Origin: JAAYBF01 sp963716445
Lineage (GTDB): Bacteria; Actinomycetota; Thermoleophilia; Solirubrobacterales; Thermoleophilaceae
Direction of reading: 5' to 3'
DNA length: 64,000 nucleotides
NCBI GenBank assembly: GCA_963716445.1
Contig: OY970313.1
Coordinates: 992,001-1,056,000 of the forward strand
Shown here: positions 53,160-61,657 of the stretch, piece after piece
How positions within the stretch are numbered: position 1 is the stretch's first letter
Layout: each line of letters starts with the position of its first letter
The notes under the pieces: generated by a model
Databases searched by the model: none
Told to the model about the DNA's origin: nothing
The model's input: the letters and a program-made list of their open reading frames with translations, nothing else
Made by a program: the position numbers and the translations under genes

Positions 53160-54185
53160 CTACGGACCGTTGTCGCGGCAGACGACGTGCACGACGGTGT
53201 CGCCGGGCTTGACCTCGGCCAGCTCCGCGTCGCCGCGGCGCAGCGCGCGTCCGCCGCGGTAGGCCATCAGCACGGGTCCGCCGCAACGCTCGTCGGCGCG
53301 CTCGATCGGTCCCGCCTCCTCGCTACCGACGACCTCGGCAACGAGGTCGATGCCGCTCCCGGAGGACAGCAGGTCCTCGAGCGTCTCGACGACCTCGGGA
53401 GCCGAGGTGCCGAGCCCCAGCAGCCGGCCGGCGGCGCTCGCCGACGTCACGACCGTGTTGGCTCCCGAGTGGCGCAGCAGCGGCACGTTCTCCTCCTCGC
53501 GCGCGGCGGCGGTGATCGTGGCGTTCGGCGCCAGCTCGCGCGCGGTCAGCGTGACGAGCACCGACGTGTCGTCGCGGTCGGTCGCCACGATCAGCGCCAC
53601 CGCCTCCGGCGCCGCCGCCTCGACCAGCACGTCGCGCCGCGCGGCGCTCCCGAGCACGCCCGTCACGCCCTCGCGCGTCGCGGCCTCGATCGCCTCCGGC
53701 CGTTGGTCGATCACGACGATCTGGTCGAGCCTGGTCCCGGTGCCGATCAGCGAGCGCAGCGCGCTGCGCCCCTTGGTGCCGAAACCGCAGATGACTACGT
53801 GGTCGTGCAACTTCCTCCTCCAGAGCCGTCTTCTCAGGTTGGCGCGCGTCGCGGACGCCAGGAACTCGAGCGTCGTGCCGACGAGCAGTATCAGGAACAG
53901 CACACGCAGCGGCGTCACCACGAACGTCGTGAGCAGGCGCGCGCTGTCGGTCACGGGCACGATGTCGCCATAGCCGGTGGTGGTTATCGAGACGGTCGAG
54001 TAGTAGATGCAGTCGAGCAGCGACACCGAGCCGTCGGCGTCGCGGTAGCCGCCGCGGTCCGCGTAGGCGACGCCGGTCACGAGTCCGATCAGCACGAGCG
54101 CCATCAACAGCCGCACGCCGAGGGCGCGAGCGGGGGAGCCCGTGCCCGACGGGAAGTGGATGTTGGCGGCGGTGACCCTGTCCAT
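53160..54185 (-). CDS. Two-TM potassium channel with RCK (TrkA-N/TrkA-C) domains
   Basis: A 341-aa ion channel subunit. TM1 (residues about 22-42), pore loop with the K+ selectivity filter TTTGYGD (68-74) and TM2 (about 83-108) are followed by an RCK domain opening VVICGFGTKGRSALRSL (130 onward) and a C-terminal TrkA-C-like domain. Ligand-gated K+ efflux is the family role. The ATG at 54185 is chosen because TAGCCT ends 7 nt upstream on this strand. Confidence 0.9.
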   Translation of the reverse strand: MDRVTAANIHFPSGTGSPARALGVRLLMALVLIGLVTGVAYADRGGYRDADGSVSLLDCIYYSTVSITTTGYGDIVPVTDSARLLTTFVVTPLRVLFLILLVGTTLEFLASATRANLRRRLWRRKLHDHVVICGFGTKGRSALRSLIGTGTRLDQIVVIDQRPEAIEAATREGVTGVLGSAARRDVLVEAAAPEAVALIVATDRDDTSVLVTLTARELAPNATITAAAREEENVPLLRHSGANTVVTSASAAGRLLGLGTSAPEVVETLEDLLSSGSGIDLVAEVVGSEEAGPIERADERCGGPVLMAYRGGRALRRGDAELAEVKPGDTVVHVVCRDNGP

Positions 54186-54192
54186 CGGCGCG

Positions 54193-54242
54193 AGGCTAGG
54201 CGCGCGGCCGGACAGCCGGCGGCGGACATCCGACTGTAGCCT
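54193..54242. promoter_or_regulatory. Divergent leaderless promoter pair (K+ channel / enoyl-CoA hydratase)
   Basis: On the minus strand TAGCCT (54198-54193) ends 7 nt before the channel ATG. On the plus strand TAGCCT (54237-54242) ends 7 nt before the GTG of the enoyl-CoA hydratase gene. The same hexamer and spacing on both sides support both start choices. Confidence 0.5.
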
Positions 54243-54249
54243 GCGCTCC

Positions 54250-55036
54250 GTGGCCGCGGATCCGGTTCGCCTCGAGCGGAGCACTGAGGACGGCCTGGCG
54301 GAGCTGGTCCTCGACAGCCCGCCGCTCAACCTCTTCGATCGCGCCCTGATCGACGCGCTGATCGCGGCGATCGCCCAGGTCGTGGCTGACCCGCCGCGGG
54401 CGCTGCTGATCCGCGCCGAAGGACGTGTCGTGTCCGCCGGCGTGGACGTCGAGCTGTTCGCCGGGCTCGCCCCCGAGAGCGCCTCGCGGCTGTGGGAGGA
54501 GCTGCTCGCAGCGGTCATCGAGCCGATCGAGCGGTTGCCGGCGCCGGTCGTCTTCGCCGCCCATGGCCTGACGCTGACCGCGGCGTTCGAGATCGCCCTC
54601 GCCTGCGACCTCATCGTCGCCGCCCGGTCGGCGAAGTTCGGGCTCGTCGAGACCGTCGTCGGCCTGACACCGTCGATGGGCGGCACCCAGCGGCTCGCCG
54701 AGCGCGCCGGCAGCGGTCGCGCGTGAGCTAGTGATGACCGGCGAGCTGTTCGGCGCCGAGCAGCTCGAGCGCTGGAACGTCGTCAACCGAGTGTTCGACG
54801 ACGGCGAGATCGGCGAGCGGGCGACCGAGCTCGCACGCGCGCTGGCCGCCGGGCCGACTCGCGCCCATGCGATGACCAAGCACGTCGTCCGTCGCTACCT
54901 CGCGGGCGGCGTCGCGGACGCGGACGAGGCGATTCGCCGTGACGCCGGCGACCTGTTCGCCACCGAGGACCTCCAGAACGCCGTCCGCAGCTTCCTCGAG
55001 CGCGGCCCCAGCCATGCCGAGTTCCACAACCGCTGA
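54250..55036 (+). pseudogene. Enoyl-CoA hydratase/isomerase, frameshifted
   Basis: Two pieces of one crotonase-fold gene in different frames. The first runs from GTG 54250 to a TGA at 54724-54726 and includes GRVVSAGVDVELF, the HGLTLTAAFEIALACDLIVAA helix and VVGLTPSMGGTQRLAERAGS. The second continues one frame over with ELVMTGELFGAEQLERWNVVNRVFDDGEI to the stop at 55036. Restoring CG in the short CG run at about 54718-54724 would rejoin them into a protein of about 262 aa. It could be a real mutation or a sequencing error in a CG-rich run. Confidence 0.8.
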
Positions 55037-55048
55037 CCGCCGGGGGAC

Positions 55049-55642
55049 CTAGGGCGACGGCAGGTCGAGCGGCACGGTGAACCACGTCGTGGTGCCGATC
55101 CCTGCCGCGCTGCTGCAGCCGAGCCGGCCGTCCATCAGCTCGATCAGGCGCTGCGCAACCGGCAGGCCTCCGCGGCCCGTGGAGCCGACCTCGGCGACCG
55201 GCGAGGTGGGCTTCTCCGAGGCGTCGAAGAGCCGCGCGAGCGTCTCGGCCGACATGCCGACCCCGGTGTCGGAGACCTCGACGCGGAACAGCACACGGCC
55301 GCCGACGGTTCCGTCGGAAGTGACGGATGCGACGACCTCGCCCCGGTCGGTGAACTTCAGCGCGTTGTCGATCAGGCAGAAGAGCGCCTCACGCAGCCAT
55401 GTGAATTCGCCGATCGCCCGCGGCGGGACCGTCTCGGCGATCTTCACTTCGAGCGAGACGCCCTTCTCCTGCGCCGGCGCCGAGAAGCGCTCCAAGGCCT
55501 CGTCGACCAGCAGGCGGACGTCGAAGGGGCGCGGTGTCAGGTCCGGCGCGTCGGCCAGCTCCGTCGAGGCCCAGGCCAGGACGTCGGCCAGCGAGTCGCG
55601 GAGCCGGATCCTCTCCCCCTCCCTGGCGTCCCGTGGACTCAA
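55049..55642 (-). CDS. Orphan histidine-kinase-type ATPase domain protein
   Basis: A 197-aa protein that is essentially a HATPase_c domain. The N box is ALFCLIDNALKFTDRG, the G1 box VSDTGVGMS and the G2 box GSTGRGGLPVAQRL. The N-terminal 40 residues (LADVLAWASTELAD) could be a degenerate dimerisation helix, but no phospho-acceptor His or sensor domain is present and no response regulator is adjacent. TTG start at 55642 with AGGAGG 6 nt upstream. It could be an anti-sigma-like or truncated kinase. Confidence 0.72.
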   Translation of the reverse strand: MSPRDAREGERIRLRDSLADVLAWASTELADAPDLTPRPFDVRLLVDEALERFSAPAQEKGVSLEVKIAETVPPRAIGEFTWLREALFCLIDNALKFTDRGEVVASVTSDGTVGGRVLFRVEVSDTGVGMSAETLARLFDASEKPTSPVAEVGSTGRGGLPVAQRLIELMDGRLGCSSAAGIGTTTWFTVPLDLPSP

Positions 55643-55691
55643 GCGACCTCCTCAGCCCGAACGTACCACGGGCTTATCCGCCGCGGCAAGG

Positions 55692-55697
55692 TAGGCT
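55692..55697 (+). promoter_or_regulatory. Putative -10 element of the NAD-dependent epimerase gene
   Basis: TAGGCT ends 7 nt before the ATG at 55705; no ribosome binding site is present between them, consistent with a leaderless transcript. Confidence 0.45.
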
Positions 55698-55704
55698 GCA
55701 CCCG

Positions 55705-56646
55705 ATGCCGACCTCACTCGTCACCGGCGGCGCCGGCTTCCTGGGCTCCAACCTCTGCGATCACCTGCTCGAGCGCGGACACCGTGTGATCTGCGTCGAC
55801 AACCTCGAGACCGGCACACTGCGCAACATAGAGCATATACGCAGGGGCGACTTCGACTTCCTGATGATCGACATCACCTCGCACTACGAGATACCGGAGC
55901 CGATCGACTTCGTCTTCCACATGGCCTCGCCGGCAAGCCCGATCGACTACGCGCGGCTGCCGCTACACACCCTCAAGGTGGGCGCCTACGGGACGCATAA
56001 CACGCTCGGCCTCGCGAAGGTCAAGCGCGCGCGGTTCCTTCAGGCCTCGACGTCCGAGGTCTACGGCGACCCGCTCGTCCATCCGCAGCCCGAGGGCTAC
56101 TGGGGCAACGTCAACCCGATCGGGCCGCGCGGCGTCTACGACGAGGCGAAGCGCTACGCCGAGGCGCTGACGATGGCCTACCTGCGCCAGCAGGGCGTCA
56201 ACACCTGCATCGCCCGGATCTTCAACACCTACGGTCCGCGGATGCGTCCCAACGACGGCCGGGCCGTGCCGACCTTCCTCAAGCAGGCGGTCAGCGACCG
56301 GCCGCTGACGGTCTTCGGCGACGGCAGCCAGACGCGCAGCTTCTGCTACGTCGACGACCTGATCCGCGGGCTCGTCGCGCTCGCCGAGTCCGACGTCCAC
56401 GAGCCGGTCAACATCGGCAACCCGGACGAGCTGTCGCTGCTCGAGATGGCGAAGCTCGTCGTCGAGCTCACGGACTCACGCTCGGAGATCGTCTTCGAGG
56501 CCCTTCCGGTCGACGACCCGCAGGTGCGCCAGCCGGACATCACCCGCGCCCGCGACCTGCTCGGCTGGCAGCCCGAGGTCGAGCTGCGCGACGGGCTCGA
56601 GCGCACGATCGAGCACTACACGCGCTCGCTCGGCCTGCCCGCGTAG
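55705..56646 (+). CDS. UDP-glucuronate decarboxylase-like extended SDR
   Basis: A 313-aa NAD-dependent nucleotide-sugar enzyme. The Rossmann motif SLVTGGAGFLGSNLCDHLLERGH is at the N-terminus. HMASPASPIDYARLPLHTL, then STSEVYGDPLVHPQPEGYWGNVNPIGPRGVYDEAKRYAEAL, with catalytic Tyr-x3-Lys (YDEAK), match UDP-xylose synthases closely. It would convert UDP-glucuronate to UDP-xylose for glycan synthesis. A dTDP-glucose 4,6-dehydratase role is less likely. The upstream in-frame reading through the kinase gene was not used. Confidence 0.9.
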   Translation: MPTSLVTGGAGFLGSNLCDHLLERGHRVICVDNLETGTLRNIEHIRRGDFDFLMIDITSHYEIPEPIDFVFHMASPASPIDYARLPLHTLKVGAYGTHNTLGLAKVKRARFLQASTSEVYGDPLVHPQPEGYWGNVNPIGPRGVYDEAKRYAEALTMAYLRQQGVNTCIARIFNTYGPRMRPNDGRAVPTFLKQAVSDRPLTVFGDGSQTRSFCYVDDLIRGLVALAESDVHEPVNIGNPDELSLLEMAKLVVELTDSRSEIVFEALPVDDPQVRQPDITRARDLLGWQPEVELRDGLERTIEHYTRSLGLPA

Positions 56647-56667
56647 ACCTCGCCTGCCCGACGGCCG

Positions 56668-58773
56668 CTACGTGTCGCCGGCGGTCCCCGCGACCAGCTC
56701 GGCGAGCCGCGTGTGCCTGTGGAAGGCGTCGGCGCGGCGCGCCGCGCGCGTCACCGCCTCCGGCTGCCCGACCAGCACGCATGCCTGCCTCGCGCGCGTG
56801 ATCGCGGTGTAGAGCAGGTTGCGCGACAGCATCCCGCCGTAGGCCGTGTGGACCGGGATCACCACGACCGGCATCTCGCAGCCCTGGGAGCGGTGGACGG
56901 AGATGGCATAGGCGAGCCGCAGCCAGCGCGTCGCGCTCGCGGGCACCTCGACGCGGCGGCCGTCGTCGGCCTCGACGACGAGCCGCTCCTCGTCCTCGTC
57001 GACCCCTGTGGCGATCGCGATCTGACCGTTCATCAGGCCGGTCTCGTAGTCGTTGCGGGTCTGGATCAGCTTGTCGCCGGCGCGGATGTCGCCGTCGAGC
57101 AGCTCCTCGCCGGCGGGATTGAGCGCGGCGCGCAGTCGCTCGTTCAGGGCGTCGATCCCGAGCGCCCCGCGGTAGACGGGCGACAGGACCTGGACCTCGC
57201 GGATCGGGTCGACGCCGTAGTGGCGCGCGAGCCGCCCGCTGGCGAGGTCGACCACGGTGTCGGCGGCGACGCCGTCGGAGCCGCGCTCCATCAGGAAGAA
57301 GTCGTGCAGCTGCCCTTCGGCCGGCCGCGTCGGAGGCGGCTGCCCGTTGCGGACGGCGTGGGCGGCGCTGACGATCATCGACTGCGCCGACTGGCGGAAG
57401 ACGTGCGTGAGCCGCGTCACCGGGGCGCGGCCGGAGTCGATCAGGTCGGCGTCGCCAACCATCACGACCGCGGTCTGCTCGTCGACCGCGTTGAAGAGCA
57501 TCTGCGCGACCTGGAGGCTGAGCATGCTCGACTCGTCGACGACGAGCAGGTCGCAGGCGATCGGATGGTCCGGCCCGCGCAGCGGTCCCTCCTGGGGCAG
57601 CCACTCGAGCAGCCGGTGGATCGTCGTCGCGGGATGGCCGGTCGCGTCCTCCAGGCGGCGGGCGGCGCGGCCGGTCGGCGCGCAGAGCGCCAGCGAGCGC
57701 TCGGCGCGCGCCGCGAGCTCGGCGATCGTCTTGACGAGCGTCGTCTTGCCGGTGCCCGGGCCGCCGGTCACGACCGACAGCCGCCGCTCGAAGGCCGCCT
57801 CGACGGCGCTGCGCTGCTCGGGCGTGAGGTCCTCGACCGCCCTGGCGAGCCACGGCGGGGCGGGCGCCGGGGCCGCGACGCTCAGGGCGGCGAACCGCTC
57901 GGCGAGCGCCGCCTCGGCGCGCCAGGTCGCCGGCAGCGCCACCCGATCGTCCTCGGCGATCACGGCGCCGGCGGCGGCGACGTCGTCGACCAGCGTCGCC
58001 GGGAGCGCGCCGACCAGCGGCTCGGCGCCGCGCCGCAGCTCGTGCGCGGGCAGGTAGGTGTGGCCGCGTCCCTCGGCCTGCTGGAGCACGTGCACGACGG
58101 CCGCTCGACGGCGGCTCGGCGAATCGTCGGCCACCCCGTGGGCGCGGGCGATCGCGTCGGCGGTCTGGAAGCCGACGCCGTGCTCCTCGGTGAGGCGGTA
58201 GGGGTCGTTCCTGACCAGCGCGATCGCGTCCGCGCCGTGGCGCTCGTGGAGCAGGCCGGCGAGCCAGCCCGCTCCGTGCGGGGCCAGGACGACGTAGAGG
58301 TCGCGCAGCGCGCGCCGCTCGCGCCAGGATGCCGCCGCGGCGCCGGCGGCCCGCGGGCTCATCCGTGGCAGCGACCCGAAGGCGCCCTCGGGATCGGCGT
58401 CGATCGCCTCGAGCACCGCGGCTCCGTGGCGGTCGACGAGCTGCCGTGCCCGGCGCTTGCCGATTCGGCTGATCGTCGTCAGGTACCTGAGCGCGCCCTC
58501 GACGTCGTCGGGGTCGAGCGCGTAGGCGGTGTCGGCCTGGACCTGGCGGCCGTACTGCGGGTGCTCGGCCCAGCGACCGACGACGCGCGCGCGGTCGCCC
58601 TCGGCGAGATGGGCGACCGGACCGGCGACCGTGATCTCGCCGCCGTCGGCGTCGTCGACCGCCAGCACCGCGAAGTCGCCGTCGGGCGACCCGTAGCGCA
58701 CGTGGCGCACGCGGATCTCCGCGTCGAAGCCCTCTTCGCCGGCTCCGCCGGTCCGCCCGCCGTCGATGCGCAT
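56668..58773 (-). CDS. recD2: RecD2-type ATP-dependent DNA helicase, motif III deleted
   Basis: A 701-aa SF1B helicase. It has an N-terminal OB-like region, HhH-like repeats (about 95-145, 180-215), Walker A GGPGTGKT (337-344), LCAPTGRAARRL, Walker B LVVDESSML (410-418), FRQS (459-462) and the C-terminal UvrD-like half with AYAISVHRSQGCEMPVVVIP and LLYTAITRARQ. After VGDAD (439-443) the sequence jumps to LIDSG; the usual QLPxVxxGxxLxD of motif III, about 13 residues, is missing in frame. The reading frame otherwise runs on unbroken. I start at the ATG at 58773; the open frame continues upstream but through unrelated genes. Confidence 0.85.
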   Translation of the reverse strand: MRIDGGRTGGAGEEGFDAEIRVRHVRYGSPDGDFAVLAVDDADGGEITVAGPVAHLAEGDRARVVGRWAEHPQYGRQVQADTAYALDPDDVEGALRYLTTISRIGKRRARQLVDRHGAAVLEAIDADPEGAFGSLPRMSPRAAGAAAASWRERRALRDLYVVLAPHGAGWLAGLLHERHGADAIALVRNDPYRLTEEHGVGFQTADAIARAHGVADDSPSRRRAAVVHVLQQAEGRGHTYLPAHELRRGAEPLVGALPATLVDDVAAAGAVIAEDDRVALPATWRAEAALAERFAALSVAAPAPAPPWLARAVEDLTPEQRSAVEAAFERRLSVVTGGPGTGKTTLVKTIAELAARAERSLALCAPTGRAARRLEDATGHPATTIHRLLEWLPQEGPLRGPDHPIACDLLVVDESSMLSLQVAQMLFNAVDEQTAVVMVGDADLIDSGRAPVTRLTHVFRQSAQSMIVSAAHAVRNGQPPPTRPAEGQLHDFFLMERGSDGVAADTVVDLASGRLARHYGVDPIREVQVLSPVYRGALGIDALNERLRAALNPAGEELLDGDIRAGDKLIQTRNDYETGLMNGQIAIATGVDEDEERLVVEADDGRRVEVPASATRWLRLAYAISVHRSQGCEMPVVVIPVHTAYGGMLSRNLLYTAITRARQACVLVGQPEAVTRAARRADAFHRHTRLAELVAGTAGDT

Positions 58774-58841
58774 CGAGCCGCTCAGGTTAGCGCCGCGCTC
58801 GGAGCGCTTCACGGGTCGCATCGGGCATACTCGAGAGGCCG

Positions 58842-59132
58842 ATGAGCTCACCCGAGGCGAAGAATCTCGAGGCCATCTCGAAGGCGATCGACCTGCACGA
58901 GCGCGCCTGCGAGTACCCGACGCTGGCGATCCTGATGAACCCGTTCGAGGTCGAGCGGCTCGGCTGGGACGAGATCCGGGGGATTCCCGTCCGCCCGGAC
59001 GCCAAGGTCGGCACCGGCCGCTTCGAGATCCTCTGCGACGGCGACGGCGAGGACCAGGAGCTCGAGGAGTCGGTCGAGGCGGTCGCCGAGGACGTCGTGC
59101 CGGTGGTCGTGCCGGTCGGCAGCCCCAACTAG
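58842..59132 (+). CDS. Conserved hypothetical protein
   Basis: A 96-aa acidic protein of unknown function, divergent from recD2 across 68 bp. It has a helical N-terminus (SPEAKNLEAISKAIDLHERACEY), a central ILMNPFEVERLGWDEIRGIPV segment with a fold-like hydrophobic pattern, and an acidic C-terminus. No motif is recognised. GAGAGG lies upstream of the ATG. Confidence 0.65.
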   Translation: MSSPEAKNLEAISKAIDLHERACEYPTLAILMNPFEVERLGWDEIRGIPVRPDAKVGTGRFEILCDGDGEDQELEESVEAVAEDVVPVVVPVGSPN

Positions 59133-59178
59133 CAGGACCCCCACGCCCGGGCAGCGGGTCTTCGACGGCCCTCCCGGC

Positions 59179-59184
59179 TAGTCT
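59179..59184 (+). promoter_or_regulatory. Putative -10 element of the MFS transporter gene
   Basis: TAGTCT ends 9 nt before the ATG at 59194, with only a C-rich spacer and no ribosome binding site between. Confidence 0.4.
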
Positions 59185-59193
59185 CCCCGCCCG

Positions 59194-60882
59194 ATGGCGA
59201 GGAAGCGGGTAAACCCTCCGGCGGAGGAGCTGTACGCGAAGAAGAACAAGATCTTCGCGATCATGATGATCGGCTGGGCGATGAGCCTGCTCGACGTCTC
59301 GATCGTCAACGTCTCCGTGCCGGAGCTCCAGGACGAGCTCGACGCCGACGTCGGCTCGATCACCTGGGTGGTGAACGCCTACAACCTCTCCTTCGCGGCG
59401 CTGCTCGTCGCCTCGGGGAAGCTGGCCGACCAGTTCGGCCGCCGCCTGATGTTCATGCTGGGCATGGCGCTCTTCACGTTCGGGTCGCTGCTGTGCGCGC
59501 TCGCGCCGTCGATCGACCTGCTGATCGTCTTCCGGGTGGTGCAGGGACTCGGCGCCGGCATCCTGGCGCCGATCGGGTTCGCCATCACCGCGGTCGCGTT
59601 CCCGCCGCAGGAGCGCGGCAAGGCGCTTGCGACGATCGCCGTGGTGGCGCTCGCGGCGTCCGCGACGGGCCCCGCGCTCGGCGGCGCGATCGTCGAGGTC
59701 GCGAGCTGGCACTGGATCTTCCTGATCAACATCCCGTTCGGGATCCTCGGCATCGTCCTCGCGCGGCGCGTGTGGCCGGAGACGTACGACCTCACGGCGG
59801 ATCGCCGGATCGACTACCTGGGGATGACGCTGCTGGCCCTCGCGGTCTTCTGCCTGACGTTCGGGCTCGTCGAGGCCAACCACCGCGGCTGGGGCGACGG
59901 CCTGATCCTCTTCCTGCTCCAGACCGGGCTGCTGCTGTCGGTCGCCTTCGTGCTCTCCCAGCGGCGCGAGGGCGCGATGATCACCCCGGCCCTGCGCAAG
60001 AACCGCCAGTTCGTCGGGGCCAACTTCGCGATGGCGCTGTTCGGGGGCGGAGCGCTCGGGACGCTGCTGCTGCTGGCGCTGGTGTTCGTCAACCTCTGGG
60101 GCTTCACGATCTTCGAGGCCGCGCTGGCGCTGCTGCCGGTGCCGATCACCGGGCTGCTCGTCTGGCCGATCATCGCCAAGGCCGCCGACACCCGCCCGCC
60201 GCGCGAGCTCGCGGTTCCGGCGCTGATCCTGATGGCGCTCGGGCTGCTCTGGTTCTCCTTCGTGCCGGCGCTGTGGGACGGACCGGTCCAGTACCTGATC
60301 GTCTTCCCCGGGCTGGCCTTGATCGGCGTCGGCATGGGCACCTGCTTCCCGACGATCAACGTCGGCGCGATGGGGGCGGTCCAAGGGCAGGAGCTCGGCT
60401 TGGCGTCCGGCATCGTCAACACCGCTCGCCAGCTCGGGGCGGCCGTCGGCATCGCGCTGCTGATCGCGACGTTCTCGGCCACGCTGCACCTTCACCTCGG
60501 GTCCGCGAAGGACGACATCGTCGACGTCGCGGAGGACTACCAGGTCCCGGCGCCCGTCTTCGGGGGGATCATGCAGCAGGGACTGGCCAGCTTCGTCGGC
60601 TCCGAGAGCGACCGCCTCGACCCGCGGCCGGGCTTCGACGAGCAGGTCTTCCGCCGCACCGCGGGCGCCGTGCGCAACGCCTTCGGCTGGGCGTTCCGAG
60701 CGGCGATGCTCCTGATCCTGCTGGCGATCCCCTTCGCGTTGACGATGCGGCGCTATCCCGCGCAGGCGCGTGCGGAGGCGATGGCGGCCGCCCAGGCGCA
60801 GCAGGCGAGCCCACCCGGCCCACGGGCCGGGTCCGGCCCGACGATCCGTCCTGGACCCACGGACCCACAGCCGGCAGGTTAG
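59194..60882 (+). CDS. MFS transporter, DHA2 (EmrB/QacA) family
   Basis: A 562-aa drug:H+ antiporter-type permease with fourteen predicted transmembrane helices. Family motifs are SLLDVSIVNVSVPELQDEL (motif D1, helix 1), GKLADQFGRRLMFMLGM (motif A, loop 2-3), VFRVVQGLGAGILAPIGFAI (motif B) and ASATGPALGGAIVEVASWHWIFLINIPFG (motif C). A soluble loop at about residues 425-490 and a Pro/Gly-rich tail are extra. It probably exports a toxic hydrophobic compound. No regulator is adjacent. Confidence 0.92.
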   Translation: MARKRVNPPAEELYAKKNKIFAIMMIGWAMSLLDVSIVNVSVPELQDELDADVGSITWVVNAYNLSFAALLVASGKLADQFGRRLMFMLGMALFTFGSLLCALAPSIDLLIVFRVVQGLGAGILAPIGFAITAVAFPPQERGKALATIAVVALAASATGPALGGAIVEVASWHWIFLINIPFGILGIVLARRVWPETYDLTADRRIDYLGMTLLALAVFCLTFGLVEANHRGWGDGLILFLLQTGLLLSVAFVLSQRREGAMITPALRKNRQFVGANFAMALFGGGALGTLLLLALVFVNLWGFTIFEAALALLPVPITGLLVWPIIAKAADTRPPRELAVPALILMALGLLWFSFVPALWDGPVQYLIVFPGLALIGVGMGTCFPTINVGAMGAVQGQELGLASGIVNTARQLGAAVGIALLIATFSATLHLHLGSAKDDIVDVAEDYQVPAPVFGGIMQQGLASFVGSESDRLDPRPGFDEQVFRRTAGAVRNAFGWAFRAAMLLILLAIPFALTMRRYPAQARAEAMAAAQAQQASPPGPRAGSGPTIRPGPTDPQPAG

Positions 60883-60987
60883 AGTTCCGAACTGTCTCGG
60901 AGGCGACGAGCTGACAGGAGGCGCTCCGCGAACGGAGCGCACATGGGGGAGAGTCCCCCACAGATCCTTCAACGAAGGGAGACGAGC

Positions 60988-61653
60988 ATGAAGTTGATCG
61001 GAGTCGGATTCGGGCGCAGCGGGACGATGTCCCTCAAGGGCGCCCTCGAGCAGCTGGGCGCAGACCCCTGCTTCCACATGATCGATCTGATCATGGGCGA
61101 GAACAAGGAGCGCGACCTGCCGTACTGGAAGAAGATCGCCGACGGCGAGCAGGTCGACTGGCACGAGGTCTTCGACGGCTGGGAGGCGACGGTCGACTGG
61201 CCGGCGTGCTCTCGCTGGGAGGAGCTGATCGACGCGTTCCCGGACGCCCCGGTTCTGCTCAACCACCGCGACTTCGACGGCTTCTACAAGAGCTGCCAGA
61301 ACACGATCCTCGCCGTCAAGCTGGCGGCCCAGGCCGGCGAGCTGACCGAGGACGCCAACCGCGAGCCGCCGTCGCCGGTGCTCTGGGAGGTCATCGAGAA
61401 GCTGATCTGGCAGGGCGACTTCCAGGGCCGCTTCGAGGACAAGGAGTGGGTCCGGGGCATGTACTACGACCGCCTCGACACGATCAGGCGGACGGTGCCG
61501 TCCGATCGCCTGATCGACTGGGAGCTCGGCAAGGACGGCTGGGAGCCGCTCGCCGACGCGCTCGGAGCGCCGGTTCCCGACGAGCCATTCCCGCACCTCC
61601 ACGACACGAACGAGTTCCGCGCCGAGTTCGGGCTGAAGCCCGTGGCGGCGTAG
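60988..61653 (+). CDS. Sulfotransferase family protein
   Basis: A 221-aa PAPS-dependent sulfotransferase-like protein. The 5'-phosphosulfate-binding loop is VGFGRSGTMSLKGALEQLG at the N-terminus, and the 3'-phosphate region is APVLLNHRDFDGFYKSCQNT. This is the Sulfotransfer_4 group, common in actinobacteria and of unknown acceptor. The ATG at 60988 follows AAGGGAG at 7-nt spacing, deciding it over an ATG at 60943. Confidence 0.87.
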   Translation: MKLIGVGFGRSGTMSLKGALEQLGADPCFHMIDLIMGENKERDLPYWKKIADGEQVDWHEVFDGWEATVDWPACSRWEELIDAFPDAPVLLNHRDFDGFYKSCQNTILAVKLAAQAGELTEDANREPPSPVLWEVIEKLIWQGDFQGRFEDKEWVRGMYYDRLDTIRRTVPSDRLIDWELGKDGWEPLADALGAPVPDEPFPHLHDTNEFRAEFGLKPVAA

Positions 61654-61657
61654 CGAG

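Noticed and set aside
54724..54726. Selenocysteine read-through of the TGA in the enoyl-CoA hydratase
   Set aside because: The downstream conserved sequence is in a different frame, so read-through would not restore the protein; a two-base loss does.
58774..61602. Long minus-strand open frame continuing upstream of recD2 for over 900 codons
   Set aside because: It runs antisense through the hypothetical, MFS and sulfotransferase genes, is rich in Arg, Asp, Gln and His as GC-driven shadow frames are, and has no domain; recD2 starts at 58773.
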